Source of the DNA: Solobacterium sp.
GTDB taxonomy: Bacteria > Bacillota_I > Bacilli_A > Erysipelotrichales > Erysipelotrichaceae
Assembly: GCA_017430925.1 (NCBI GenBank)
Contig: JAFRMA010000069.1
Coordinates: forward strand, 1 to 40,136
Length of the DNA: 40,136 nt
Direction of reading: 5' to 3'
Part shown: one piece after another, positions 7,908-16,875 of the stretch
How positions within the stretch are numbered: the stretch's first letter is position 1
How the letters are laid out: every line of letters begins with the position of its first letter
Position numbers and translations under genes: made by a program
The notes under the pieces: model-generated
Seen by the model: the letters and a program-made list of their open reading frames with translations, nothing else
What the model was told of the DNA's origin: nothing
Databases searched by the model: none

Positions 7908-10319
7908 TCAGTGAGAAAAGATCGTATTCTGTATTAATCCATCGGAGGAGACTACCGTGATCTGGTAGTCTTTTTGTAACTTCCTGGTGATTCGCTCCAG
8001 GTATTCATCCGCAGTCATATTAGAGCGGGTATAGACGATGGTAAAATCCTCTCCCCTGGTAATCTCTGTTCCCGGGTTATCTTTTACTTTGTATCCATCA
8101 AACACAAGGATCATCTTCTGTTTCAGGAAGCCCTGATAGGCAAAGACAAGATCGATCAATTGATCTCTGGCTATACCGATATCTTCTTCCGCGGTTTCTT
8201 TCAGTTCATCCCAGGAGAAAATCATGTTATAACCGTCAATCAACAGACACTTGGGCTTATTCTCTTCAATCTGTACATATTCAGGCAGTTCCTGTATCTT
8301 GTTTTGTCTTGGTTGTTTATCATGGTTGCGGTTATTGCCTGTAGCTTTCTCCAGCACCGTATTCATCTCTTCTTCACTGACATGATAGATCTGTCTGGAG
8401 TATTGTCCCTTCCCGGCTGCGCGCATCTGTACATGCATGTGATTATCTGCTTCATTCCAGGGAACAGTATACCCTGTCCCGTGTGAGCAGAATACAGAAC
8501 CGGATGGATGAAAGAGATCCCGGCTGCTGTCATAACCAATCTCAGCGATGATCTCTTCCTGATCTTCGCAGGGATAATAACCGCAGGGCCAGGCATTGAA
8601 TACACCCTTTCCTTTCGTGTAGGTTACGATCTCCATGGGATAATTCATCAGAAGACGTACCGGTCCCATTCCCCGGATGATCATCATTCCGTGTTCATTT
8701 TCTTCGGTTTTTACCGTACAGTGCATGGTTTCCAGTTCATACAGTGCCCTGCTCAGGAATTCAGCCGGCAGGATATACAGGAACTGTTCATAGGGTTCTA
8801 ACAGGATACTCTTTGCTTTCATCAGTCCCTGGCGTACAGCTCTGTTGGCAGCTTCCCGGAAATCTCCTCCCTCGGTATGCTTGATATGTCCTTTTCCGCT
8901 GACTAAGACGATCCGGAGATCTGTCAGTTCAGAACCTGTAAGCACACCGACCTGACGACTTTCCGTCAATGCGGAGAGAATGGATTTCTGCCAGGGAACA
9001 GACAAGATATCCGTTGAACACTCACTGATGATTTCCAGACCGCTTCCTGCAGGCAGAGGTTCCAGACGTACATGTACTTCCGCGTAATGCCTGAGCGGTT
9101 CAAAATGTCCGGCGCCGTATACCGGATTACGAATTGTTTCCAGGTAGTAGATCCTTCCCTGTCCGAAAGATACTCTGATTCCGCACTGGTCATAGATCTT
9201 ATTCTGCAGGATCTCCATCTGCATGGCTCCCATAAGCTGTACATCAATTTCCCCGGTTCTCTGGTTTATCTCAAGATTCAGTTCGGGATCTTGTTCAGCA
9301 AGTTTCCGGCATGTCCGCAGGAGCTTCTGCATATCCGCATTTTCAGGATATAGCATCTGGTAATTCATGTAGGGTTTCAGTAAAGGCTGGTGACTGTCCG
9401 GTTCGATTCCCAGCCCTTGTCCTGCCTGTATATTGGTAAGTCCTTTAAGCACACAGGTCATCCCCGCAGAGACTTCTTCCGCCATCCGGTAGGTTCTTCC
9501 CTGATAGATGCGGATCTGGTCTACCTTTTCGTTTTCTGCCACGATCTGGCGGTTTTTCAGTATTCCCCCGGTGATTTTCACATGGGTCAGACGGTTTCCC
9601 TGTTCATCTTCGGAGATCTTGTATACCTTTGCGCCGAACGCCTCCGGATATTTCTTGTCCTGTCCCAGAGATGCCAGCAGATCCAGCAGTTCTTCCGTTC
9701 CCTGATGTCTGAGTGCAGAGCCGAAGATACAGGGAAAGTACTCCCGGGAAAGAATCGCCCGGGTGACAGATTCCGGAGAGATCTTCCGGGTTTCGGTATA
9801 TTCTTCCAGCAGGGCATCGCTGACCATGGCCAGAGTTTCATCGTCTGTGCCGGAATATTCCAGAATATCCGGTGAACAATAGAGATGCAGATTCTCCAGC
9901 AGTTCTTCCCTGGGAATATAACTGATATCCATCTTGTTTACAAAGAGGATCACCGGAATGTGATATTGTGCCAGACATCTCCAGATCGTTTCCGTATGAC
10001 TCTGTACACCATCCTGTCCGTTGATGATCATGACTGCCGCATCCAGGACCTGCAGGGTTCTTTCCATCTCGGAAGAAAAATCCACATGACCCGGTGTATC
10101 AATGATATGGATCATGGTATCCCTGCGTTTCAGGTGCGCTTCTTTAGCGTAAATCGTGATCCCGTGGTCTTTTTCTTCTTTGTCAAAATCAAGAAAAGCA
10201 TTCCGGTGATCCACCCTTCCGGCTTCCCGGATATCCCCGTTGACGTACAACATGCTTTCTATGCATGTTGTCTTCCCGGCATCCACATGCGCAAGTATAC
10301 CAATCGTTAACTGTTTCAT
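7908..10319 (-). CDS. Tet(M)-like ribosomal GTPase fused to NYN (YacP/Rae1-like) nuclease domain
   Basis: Residues 1 to about 650 form a translation-factor GTPase of the tetracycline ribosomal-protection class: P-loop AHVDAGKTT, switch HGITI, DTPGH, NKMD and the GSAL motif, then EF-G-like domains. A polar linker follows, and from about residue 690 a NYN/PIN-like domain (CLLIDGYNMIFSW, ARDQLIDLVFAYQ, LVFDGYKVK, TADEYLE, SSD) resembles YacP/Rae1, the ribosome-associated mRNA endonuclease of Bacillus subtilis. I start the gene at 10319, where homology to Tet(M) begins; ATGs at 10328, 10343, 10346 and 10361 are also in frame, and none has a good Shine-Dalgarno site. The frame ends at a TGA that cuts off the last conserved helix of the nuclease. 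Activity against tetracycline is not implied. Confidence 0.85.
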   Translation of the reverse strand: MKQLTIGILAHVDAGKTTCIESMLYVNGDIREAGRVDHRNAFLDFDKEEKDHGITIYAKEAHLKRRDTMIHIIDTPGHVDFSSEMERTLQVLDAAVMIINGQDGVQSHTETIWRCLAQYHIPVILFVNKMDISYIPREELLENLHLYCSPDILEYSGTDDETLAMVSDALLEEYTETRKISPESVTRAILSREYFPCIFGSALRHQGTEELLDLLASLGQDKKYPEAFGAKVYKISEDEQGNRLTHVKITGGILKNRQIVAENEKVDQIRIYQGRTYRMAEEVSAGMTCVLKGLTNIQAGQGLGIEPDSHQPLLKPYMNYQMLYPENADMQKLLRTCRKLAEQDPELNLEINQRTGEIDVQLMGAMQMEILQNKIYDQCGIRVSFGQGRIYYLETIRNPVYGAGHFEPLRHYAEVHVRLEPLPAGSGLEIISECSTDILSVPWQKSILSALTESRQVGVLTGSELTDLRIVLVSGKGHIKHTEGGDFREAANRAVRQGLMKAKSILLEPYEQFLYILPAEFLSRALYELETMHCTVKTEENEHGMMIIRGMGPVRLLMNYPMEIVTYTKGKGVFNAWPCGYYPCEDQEEIIAEIGYDSSRDLFHPSGSVFCSHGTGYTVPWNEADNHMHVQMRAAGKGQYSRQIYHVSEEEMNTVLEKATGNNRNHDKQPRQNKIQELPEYVQIEENKPKCLLIDGYNMIFSWDELKETAEEDIGIARDQLIDLVFAYQGFLKQKMILVFDGYKVKDNPGTEITRGEDFTIVYTRSNMTADEYLERITRKLQKDYQITVVSSDGLIQNTIFSH

Positions 10320-10411
10320 CTTCGACATTGTACTTAAATCCATCATGAAATACAAATCCATCTGTTTCTGTACACAACAATATAATAAAATACAAATCTG
10401 TGTTTTCCGTT

Positions 10412-10417
10412 TATAAT
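10412..10417 (+). promoter_or_regulatory. -10 element upstream of the CotH gene
   Basis: TATAAT lies 15 bases before the chosen ATG at 10433, predicting a leader of only about 9 bases without a Shine-Dalgarno sequence. At 17 bp spacing the -35 would be AATACA, a half match. Confidence 0.4.
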
Positions 10418-10432
10418 GAACTTGAAATCTGT

Positions 10433-12100
10433 ATGCGCAAGAAAAACGTTTACTTTTACCTGTTATCCGCATCTTTGTTGGTTTTCTCATTACTTTCCGG
10501 CTGCCAGAGTAATAATGTTGTATATGAACCGGCAGAAGTATCTTTTTCTGTGGAATCCGGCGCATATCCCGGTGATGTTTCTCTGGAGATATCTGCTCCG
10601 AAGGGATATACCATACGTTATACGACGGATGGTTCCCTGCCGGATGAAAAATCCGCAAAGTATAACGGGAAATTATTATTATCCGGAAACGGAAATCACT
10701 GGCTGAGTGAAGAGACGATTCATAAGATCATCCTTGATCACACGTTTACACTGGAGGAAACCCCGGAAATTCCTGACGCATGGATCATCCGCGCCGCATC
10801 CTTCTCACCCGACGGCACCATGGGACCGGTCAGTACACACACGTATTTTCCGAACCGCAGTCTGACTTCTGAGTATCCTGGAATCATGGTTATATCTCTG
10901 GTGACAGAACCGGAGAATCTTCTGGATTATGAAAAGGGAATCATGGTTACCGGAAAATACTACGATGAATGGACACAAAAAGAAGGCAGTTCCGAAATTC
11001 TGAAAGATAACAATACATGGTATCTCATAGAGGGCAATTATACCCAAAACGGAAAAGATTGGGAAAGACCTGTTACCGTAGAACTGTTTGATGAAAGTGA
11101 TCAGTTGTCCGTACGTCAGGATGGAGGTTTACGTATCCAGGGGCATGCGTCCCGTATGTATTCCCACAAGTCCTTCCGTGTCTATTTCCGCAAAGATTAC
11201 GGAGAAAAACGGCTGATGTATGATCTGTTCCCGGGAGATGGAACAGACTCATACCGGTATATCACTCTTCGCAACGGCGGGAATGCGGCACAAGATCTTC
11301 CGTTTAAAGATGCCTGGCAGCAGTCCCTGCTAACCGGTATGTCTTTCACGATCCAGCAGGCAAGACCGGCAGTTTTATATCTCAACGGGGAATACTGGGG
11401 AGTATATGTCCTGAATGACCGTTACTGTGATGAATATCTGGAAGATCATTTTGGTGTGAAAGATACTCTGATCATCAAAGAGAATGAAGTCCAGGATGGG
11501 GATGAATCAGCTTATTACCTGTATGAGGAACTGCTTTCGTATAGTGACAAAGATCTCAGTGATCCGGTGATCTGGGACCAGTTCTCACAGATCGTAGATA
11601 TTCAGGGTATGGCAGACTACTTTGCGGCAGAAATCTACATGGGAAATGACTTTAGGCAGGATAGTAATATGGAACTCTGGCGTACAATCAACGTTGATCC
11701 GGAGAATGAATATGCGGATGGAAGATGGAGATTCATGATGTATGATACAGAATACTCTTCCGGATTGTATGAACAGGAGTTTTCCGGCGCAGAAAACAAT
11801 TCTCTCACGCGGATTATCGAGAACCAGCCGGTGTTCGCTTCCGCGCTTCGTAATCCTGATTTCAGAAAACTGTTCATGGAATCATTGAAGCGGATCGGAG
11901 CGGAGATCTTTGCGCCGGAGAGAGTAAATTCTACTTTGGACCAATGGTCTTCCGAGTGGTTAAGTTTAATGGATGATCAGTTTAAACGTTTTGGTGCGAA
12001 TGAACCCATATGGTATTACAATATCCATATCATCAAGAAATTCTACGCTGAAAGATATAAATATATCATTTCCTATGCCGAGGATATGCTTGGAGAGTAA
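10433..12100 (+). CDS. CotH-family lipoprotein with N-terminal chitobiase-type domain
   Basis: The start at 10433 gives 555 residues beginning with a lipoprotein signal (lipobox LLSGC). Residues about 30-150 contain a chitobiase C-terminal-like beta domain (GYTIRYTTDGSLPD). The rest is a secreted CotH-type domain: KSFRVYFRKDYGEKRLMYDLF, YLNGEYWGVYVLNDRY, and WRFMMYDTEYSSGLY with the acidic residue expected at the metal-binding site. CotH of Bacillus is an atypical kinase of spore coat proteins; surface CotH proteins in gut Firmicutes are poorly understood. The gene diverges from the GTPase-nuclease gene and is followed after 25 bases by proC. Confidence 0.85.
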   Translation: MRKKNVYFYLLSASLLVFSLLSGCQSNNVVYEPAEVSFSVESGAYPGDVSLEISAPKGYTIRYTTDGSLPDEKSAKYNGKLLLSGNGNHWLSEETIHKIILDHTFTLEETPEIPDAWIIRAASFSPDGTMGPVSTHTYFPNRSLTSEYPGIMVISLVTEPENLLDYEKGIMVTGKYYDEWTQKEGSSEILKDNNTWYLIEGNYTQNGKDWERPVTVELFDESDQLSVRQDGGLRIQGHASRMYSHKSFRVYFRKDYGEKRLMYDLFPGDGTDSYRYITLRNGGNAAQDLPFKDAWQQSLLTGMSFTIQQARPAVLYLNGEYWGVYVLNDRYCDEYLEDHFGVKDTLIIKENEVQDGDESAYYLYEELLSYSDKDLSDPVIWDQFSQIVDIQGMADYFAAEIYMGNDFRQDSNMELWRTINVDPENEYADGRWRFMMYDTEYSSGLYEQEFSGAENNSLTRIIENQPVFASALRNPDFRKLFMESLKRIGAEIFAPERVNSTLDQWSSEWLSLMDDQFKRFGANEPIWYYNIHIIKKFYAERYKYIISYAEDMLGE

Positions 12101-12125
12101 CTAAACATTAACGGAGGATTGGAGA

Positions 12126-12926
12126 ATGAAACAGTATCGTCTTGGATTCATCGGCTGCGGTCATATGGGTATGTCCATTGCCCGCGGTGTTCTTAACAAT
12201 AGTCTTCTCAAGGCAGAAGAAATCGCTGTCTATGATCCGTCAGAGTCCATACAGGAAACCTGCCGGAATCTGGGCTTTGCGGTCTGCGGCAGTGAAAAGG
12301 AGCTGGCGGAAAATGCACACATTGTCCTGCTTGCGGTAACCCCGCAGATCGTTGATAAAGTTCTACCGAAACTCAGGGATGTACAGATCAACTGCCTGTT
12401 ATCCATTGTGGCAGCCCTGTCCATGAAACATATCCGGGATCTTGCGGGAGATATTCCGGTCATCCGGGTGATGCCGAATACCCCGCTGATGGTTTCCTGC
12501 GGGGCTGCCGCAATGTGTCATACCGATGACTGTGATATAGATGATCTCGCCTTTGTCACATCCTTGTTTGAAGCTCTCGGCGTGGTACGCAGTATCCCTG
12601 AATCCCAGATGAATGACATCATCTCTGTCCACGGAAGTACACCGGCATACTTCTATTACTTCCTCAATAGTATTCTCAAGGATACCATCCGCCGTGGTGT
12701 AGACCCGGAAACAGCCAGAACCCTGCTGGTACAGACAATGATCGGATCAGGAAAACTACTTGAAGCAGAACCGGATAAACCACTGGAAGAGTTTGTGGAT
12801 TCAGTCTGTTCCAAGGGAGGCACTACAATTGAGGCAATCCGGGTATTCCGGCACGAAGACCTTGACCGTATGGTAAAAAAAGCCAACGAAGAATGTATCC
12901 GCAGAGCTGAAGAACTAAGCAAATAA
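12126..12926 (+). CDS. proC: Pyrroline-5-carboxylate reductase
   Basis: ProC reduces pyrroline 5-carboxylate to proline with NAD(P)H in the cytoplasm. The 266 residues match the family. An N-terminal Rossmann motif (GFIGCGHMGMSIARG) is followed by VIRVMPNTPLMVSCGA and the C-terminal dimerisation domain with VCSKGGTTIEAI. The start is supported by GGAGG about 8 bases upstream. It may be co-transcribed with cotH and ends at a strong terminator. Confidence 0.97.
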   Translation: MKQYRLGFIGCGHMGMSIARGVLNNSLLKAEEIAVYDPSESIQETCRNLGFAVCGSEKELAENAHIVLLAVTPQIVDKVLPKLRDVQINCLLSIVAALSMKHIRDLAGDIPVIRVMPNTPLMVSCGAAAMCHTDDCDIDDLAFVTSLFEALGVVRSIPESQMNDIISVHGSTPAYFYYFLNSILKDTIRRGVDPETARTLLVQTMIGSGKLLEAEPDKPLEEFVDSVCSKGGTTIEAIRVFRHEDLDRMVKKANEECIRRAEELSK

Positions 12927-12951
12927 CCTGAAGATCTGTTACAGGAAACAC

Positions 12952-12977
12952 AAAAGTCCGCCTTTCAGCGGACTTTT
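12952..12977 (+). terminator. Terminator between proC and tRNA-Val
   Basis: A perfect 10-bp stem (AAAAGTCCGC / GCGGACTTTT) with a 6-base loop. It is symmetric, with T-tracts on both strands, so it can stop proC transcription and also the leftward tRNA transcript, which ends 10 bases away. Confidence 0.85.
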
Positions 12978-12986
12978 ACTTACCAA

Positions 12987-13062
12987 TGGTGGAGGCTACA
13001 GGACTCGAACCTGCGACATCACCCCTGTGAAGGGTGCGCTCTCCCAACTGAGCTAAGCCTCC
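12987..13062 (-). tRNA. tRNA-Val, anticodon CAC
   Basis: A complete cloverleaf of 76 nt including an encoded CCA end. The acceptor GGAGGCT pairs with AGCCTCC, the D arm is GCTC/GAGC, and the anticodon stem CACCC/GGGTG encloses the loop TTCACAG with anticodon CAC for GTG codons. The T arm is GCAGG-TTCGAGT-CCTGT. It lies 64 bases after the leftward lipoprotein gene 13127-14038. Confidence 0.95.
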
Positions 13063-13126
13063 GTAACCAATCAGTATTATTACTATAAACCATTTCCGGA
13101 ATTTTTACACGTACTTCTTTCCGGGA

Positions 13127-14038
13127 TCATCCTTCCGGGCGGAAACTGTTCAGCGTATGATCCGCAAACTCGTTCAGCGTATCTCCGGCTTCTGCCCCGT
13201 ACGTCTCAAAGATAAAGAAATGCATGACATCTGAAGCATCCGTAAACACGGAGATCTTCATTCTTGTCTCATCAGAGAAAGACATTGTGCAGTTCTTGAT
13301 CTCATACCCTTGTTGTTCGGATCTTCCGTATTCTTTATCCGTGAGGGTGTCCGCGTATTGTTTTTCGGTGATCTGCACATACATTTCCAGGCCTGCCGCA
13401 GCACTTGTATCGGTCCAGGATGAACGCTCCTGCGCAGTAAATCCAAACGCTGTCAGGTGATAGAAGCGATCATCCGAATACATCCGGGCATTCTCTTCTC
13501 CCTGTGTCTGACTCTCATCATTCCATGTCTCAATCACATCATAGTATCCGGTATGAGAATCCCCTTCTCTGCGGAAAGCATAGGAATCCCAGCTCCCCTG
13601 CAGTATTTCCGGTCCGGTTAAGACCGCAAGATCTTCCGGTTTTTCACTCTTTCGGAAGGTCAATGTCAGATCATCGTTCTGCAGGATCAGGTTCCCTTCT
13701 TCCTTTGTCAGATTCATTGTTTCTCCGGTCATTTCCGCGGTAAGTACGTTGTTCTCCAGGTCAGGAGTAAATACTGTGATTTCTCCGAAAATGTTCATCA
13801 TTGCCTGATCGGTTCCTATCTCTAACCAGGCATGTTCACCGGCTTCTTTCAGAATATCGATTTCTTCCTGTTCGGTAACGGTATCTCCTTCATTAACCTG
13901 GATCAATTCATAAAACCCTTCTGTCTGGCTGGAAATATCCGTTTCTTGTTTAGATCCGCAGCCCGCAAGAAAAAGCATGCCGGTGAGAACCAGTACCGAA
14001 ACCTTACGCACAGATTGTAGTAACGTAGTATAAGTCAT
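13127..14038 (-). CDS. Lipoprotein of unknown function
   Basis: The protein has 303 residues with a lipoprotein signal ending in LFLAGC (cysteine near residue 27). The mature part is acidic and beta-rich, without a family I recognise. Stretches near GSWDSYAFRREGDSH and the aromatic centre suggest a repeated lipocalin- or META-like barrel, but this is a guess. It starts 2 bases after the stop of the preceding lipoprotein gene, so the two form an operon. There is no strong Shine-Dalgarno site and coupling is likely. Confidence 0.8.
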   Translation of the reverse strand: MTYTTLLQSVRKVSVLVLTGMLFLAGCGSKQETDISSQTEGFYELIQVNEGDTVTEQEEIDILKEAGEHAWLEIGTDQAMMNIFGEITVFTPDLENNVLTAEMTGETMNLTKEEGNLILQNDDLTLTFRKSEKPEDLAVLTGPEILQGSWDSYAFRREGDSHTGYYDVIETWNDESQTQGEENARMYSDDRFYHLTAFGFTAQERSSWTDTSAAAGLEMYVQITEKQYADTLTDKEYGRSEQQGYEIKNCTMSFSDETRMKISVFTDASDVMHFFIFETYGAEAGDTLNEFADHTLNSFRPEG

Positions 14039-14040
14039 GT

Positions 14041-14901
14041 TTATTTACACTTTTCTGTCATCCACCGGATCAGGGCTTCTTTTTTATCTTCCGCCGGTTC
14101 ATACTCATAGAACCGTTCATCCAGACGGGTCATTTCTTCTGTATGAACCTGAAGGCTTTCCGGGTGTCCTCCATCCAGCACAATAAATTCCGGATCATGG
14201 ATCTTCTTACGGATGAGTTGTCCTCCTTCAAGGTACTGTAACACCTCGTTCCAGTCTTTTTCTGTCAGATTCTTTTCGATTTCCTTACCGGTAAAGTTAT
14301 CCTTCCAGTATGTCGCGCTGAATGTATATTCGTCCCGGAAATGATATACCGTACAGTTACTCATTGTTCCGGCGGGATATCCGGCAACCATGGAGCTGCT
14401 TTGTCCAGCGGTATAAGAGATATACTTCACGGTCTGTCCGGATATACTCTTTGTCTTCTCTTCCGGGAAGAAATCCGTACAGGCAAAGACCTCCGTAGGT
14501 TCTTCTTTCAGGATCTTACCCTGCGCGTCTGTTTCCTGCACAAGAAAGCGCATATCTCCGTAGTAGTCATTCTCCTGGGCTGCCCAGCCGACGATATCCC
14601 AGCACTGCTGGTAGTTATGATTGGTCTCGGCAGTGTACAGGTCCTTTGTGGTCTGGTCAGGGTTTACCCTCTGCAGAATGATCCGTGCGGGATAATGATC
14701 CGGGTTATTCCAGCGTAATGCAAAACCTCCGTATGTTGTATCAATTACAGGATTTATACGATTCTGTTCTGTCATGATAACCTCCGTTTCTGCCGGTTCA
14801 CTTTCTTTTACTTCCGGTGCTGCGGAAGGTGATTCTGCCGGTGCAGGTGTTGTCTTGCAAGCAGTAAGCAGGCACAGGAATACAAGGAATATCTTCTTCA
14901 T
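14041..14901 (-). CDS. Lipoprotein of unknown function
   Basis: The protein has 286 residues. A short lipoprotein signal ends in LLTAC (cysteine at about 15), followed by a Pro/Ala/Glu-rich linker to about residue 45 and a mature domain containing GGFALRWNNPDHYPARI. No family is recognised. The start is supported by AGGAGG upstream. It is the first of two adjacent lipoprotein genes and follows the acyltransferase gene by 16 bases, so it may belong to the envelope operon that starts at 16817. Confidence 0.8.
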   Translation of the reverse strand: MKKIFLVFLCLLTACKTTPAPAESPSAAPEVKESEPAETEVIMTEQNRINPVIDTTYGGFALRWNNPDHYPARIILQRVNPDQTTKDLYTAETNHNYQQCWDIVGWAAQENDYYGDMRFLVQETDAQGKILKEEPTEVFACTDFFPEEKTKSISGQTVKYISYTAGQSSSMVAGYPAGTMSNCTVYHFRDEYTFSATYWKDNFTGKEIEKNLTEKDWNEVLQYLEGGQLIRKKIHDPEFIVLDGGHPESLQVHTEEMTRLDERFYEYEPAEDKKEALIRWMTEKCK

Positions 14902-14917
14902 AGAGTTCCTCCTGTCT

Positions 14918-16039
14918 TTACGCCCGGGCTGCAGAACGAACAGATGTACTTCTGCTTTTCTTCCTGCCGGAAAACAGCGAGCCGGTAAACCTGTGAAGCC
15001 ACAGGCTCAGGATCAGAACCAGGATGATTCCCAGCAAGGGAATATACCAGGGACCTTCAGGATACAGAATCCCCAGCACAAACAATACCGGATACTGCCA
15101 GAGATAGATCTCATAACTCAGAGAAGAGATAAACGTTGATATTTTACTGTCAATGAGGAACTGCAGAGCTTTATGGTTCATGACCATGATTTCTATCATC
15201 AGGCAGCAGAGGATCGTATAGCCCTGCATGCCAAACAGATACACCTTCAGATCAGTTCCGCGGGCAAAGATATACAGCACAACCGTCAGGATCAGGAACA
15301 GCAGATAACTTAACCGCGCGGTATGCGGAGAACGGAAACGCAGGCTGCGCATGGATAACCGCTCTGTTCGCATGATCCCCGCAAACATACCGGCAAACAG
15401 AGAGAATACCCTCGTAATCGTGTGATAGTATACAGCCGTCAGATTCGCGTCTTTTACCACCAGGACATAGACAGGCATGACCAGGAACGATACAAATGTC
15501 AGCAGGAAGAATACGGTCAGAGCCGCCCCTTTTCCCAAGCCTCTGCGCAGCACCCGGTATACTCCCGCAAGTAACGGCCAGACCAGATCAAACTGCAGAA
15601 GAATAGCGATATACCAGAGATGGGTAAAGGGTGATGTATTGGTCAGATTCGTGAAGTAGGAAGAGTTCATCTTGATCTGCCAGATATTGTTATAGCCAAG
15701 CAGAATACTTAATACTTCCTTAGGGGTATCCGCCAGGCGGTACATGTCCACAAGTGACACAACCCCGATGGAAGAGAATAAAACTATGATCAGTGCCGGA
15801 TAGATCCTCAGAATCCTCTTACGGTAGTAGTCTCCAAGAGAAAATGTACGATTCTCCATCGCGTACAGAGTCTGCCAGGCAGAAAGATATCCGCTGATTA
15901 CAAAGAACAGAAGTACGCCAAAGAACCCTCCCGGCACAGATACAGGAAAAGCATGGTACAGTAAAACACCTGCGGCTGCCAGAAAGCGCAGGGAGTTCAG
16001 TCCGGGGATTCTTCTGCTTTGTCTTCTCTGGTTACTCAT
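14918..16039 (-). CDS. Acyltransferase-3 family membrane protein (OafA/OatA-type)
   Basis: The ATG at 16039 gives 373 residues with about ten membrane helices. The N-terminus has the family signature GLNSLRFLAAAGVLLYHAF with the conserved arginine and histidine, then FFVISGYL. These proteins move acetyl or other acyl groups across the membrane onto envelope sugars such as peptidoglycan or polysaccharide. OatA carries a fused extracellular SGNH domain; here the SGNH protein is encoded separately just upstream, and the two genes overlap by 8 bases. The substrate cannot be told from sequence. Confidence 0.9.
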   Translation of the reverse strand: MSNQRRQSRRIPGLNSLRFLAAAGVLLYHAFPVSVPGGFFGVLLFFVISGYLSAWQTLYAMENRTFSLGDYYRKRILRIYPALIIVLFSSIGVVSLVDMYRLADTPKEVLSILLGYNNIWQIKMNSSYFTNLTNTSPFTHLWYIAILLQFDLVWPLLAGVYRVLRRGLGKGAALTVFFLLTFVSFLVMPVYVLVVKDANLTAVYYHTITRVFSLFAGMFAGIMRTERLSMRSLRFRSPHTARLSYLLFLILTVVLYIFARGTDLKVYLFGMQGYTILCCLMIEIMVMNHKALQFLIDSKISTFISSLSYEIYLWQYPVLFVLGILYPEGPWYIPLLGIILVLILSLWLHRFTGSLFSGRKKSRSTSVRSAARA

Positions 16040-16817
16040 GATCAATCAGTTTTTCCGTAATAACATCCGCAATCAGTTCCGCATAAGCATAAGACCCTTC
16101 CGTGGTCAGATGCAAAGCATCAGGAAGAATATAACGACTGTGATTCTGCATGGCAGGTGTTGTCCAGTCGATCATGTACGCATCCGGATGACGGTCAATC
16201 ACCCGCTTCATGACATCGTTAGAGTCATTGGCGACCCCGACGGTAGAGATCCAGAATGTCGGTCTGCCTCCGCTGTGACGGATCAATTCTTCACAATCTT
16301 CTTCCTGGATATAGCAGTTCGTGCCCAATGAAAATACCAGTACATCTCCCAGCTGGTCATTCTTTTCCAGTTTGTACAGTACATTCATCCCTTCGTAGAT
16401 CGTTCTGCCGAAGACTGCGTCAAAATACCCGTTGGGAAATTCTTCGTATAACGCGTTTAAGCCGGATAACATGACTGAATCACCGATACCGACTACATAC
16501 ATCTCTCTCGCGTCGTTATAGCGTAATGCGGCAGGAATTATTGTCTGTCCGGAACCGGCAGCGGATACTTCTTCCCTGGTGATCTTATTTCCCTTGAATA
16601 CGGAAGAATACTTCGCGGCTGTGATCTGTTTCAGTCTTTTCACTTTCATCTCGGCAGCGATTCTCTGGTTTTCCCTGAGCATGTTTTCGATTTCCAGACG
16701 TGCCGCGTAAGCCTTGGGCGGTGCCGTCACAAAAGAATATGCGCCGAAAAGACACAGCAACAATACAACGATTGTCAATCCTTTGTATAACGTCTCTGTC
16801 ATTCTGCGCATAATCAT
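16032..16817 (-). CDS. Membrane-anchored SGNH-like hydrolase/acyltransferase partner
   Basis: The start at 16817 gives 261 residues; 13 further codons upstream overlap the promoter and are rejected. A membrane helix (about residues 10-30) anchors an extracellular domain with SGNH blocks: GIGDSVM (nucleophile serine), the SLGTNCY block and DALHLTTEG with the Asp-x-x-His pair. It resembles the C-terminal half of OatA-like proteins. Together with the overlapping acyltransferase-3 gene it likely forms a two-part O-acetylation system, the SGNH part making the final transfer outside the cell. It is the first gene of its operon and has no Shine-Dalgarno site. Confidence 0.85.
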   Translation of the reverse strand: MIMRRMTETLYKGLTIVVLLLCLFGAYSFVTAPPKAYAARLEIENMLRENQRIAAEMKVKRLKQITAAKYSSVFKGNKITREEVSAAGSGQTIIPAALRYNDAREMYVVGIGDSVMLSGLNALYEEFPNGYFDAVFGRTIYEGMNVLYKLEKNDQLGDVLVFSLGTNCYIQEEDCEELIRHSGGRPTFWISTVGVANDSNDVMKRVIDRHPDAYMIDWTTPAMQNHSRYILPDALHLTTEGSYAYAELIADVITEKLIDHE

Positions 16818-16823
16818 AGGACT

Positions 16824-16852
16824 ATTGTAAATGATATCCCGAACACTAAGCA
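16824..16852 (-). promoter_or_regulatory. Promoter of the SGNH gene, leaderless
   Basis: On the minus strand TTGCTT (16852-16847) and TACAAT (16829-16824) are separated by 17 bp. Six bases separate the -10 from the ATG at 16817, so the predicted start point coincides with the start codon. Confidence 0.6.
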
Positions 16853-16875
16853 ACATTACTTATCATTCAGGGTGA

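Noticed and set aside
7889..7915. Selenocysteine insertion at the TGA of the GTPase-nuclease gene
   Set aside because: The family residue at this position is glycine, not cysteine, and only a 5-bp CTCAC/GTGAG pairing surrounds the codon; no convincing SECIS-like stem follows.
10320..10658. 113-residue N-terminal extension of the GTPase-nuclease
   Set aside because: It overlaps the cotH promoter and start, has no match to GTPase families and no ribosome site.
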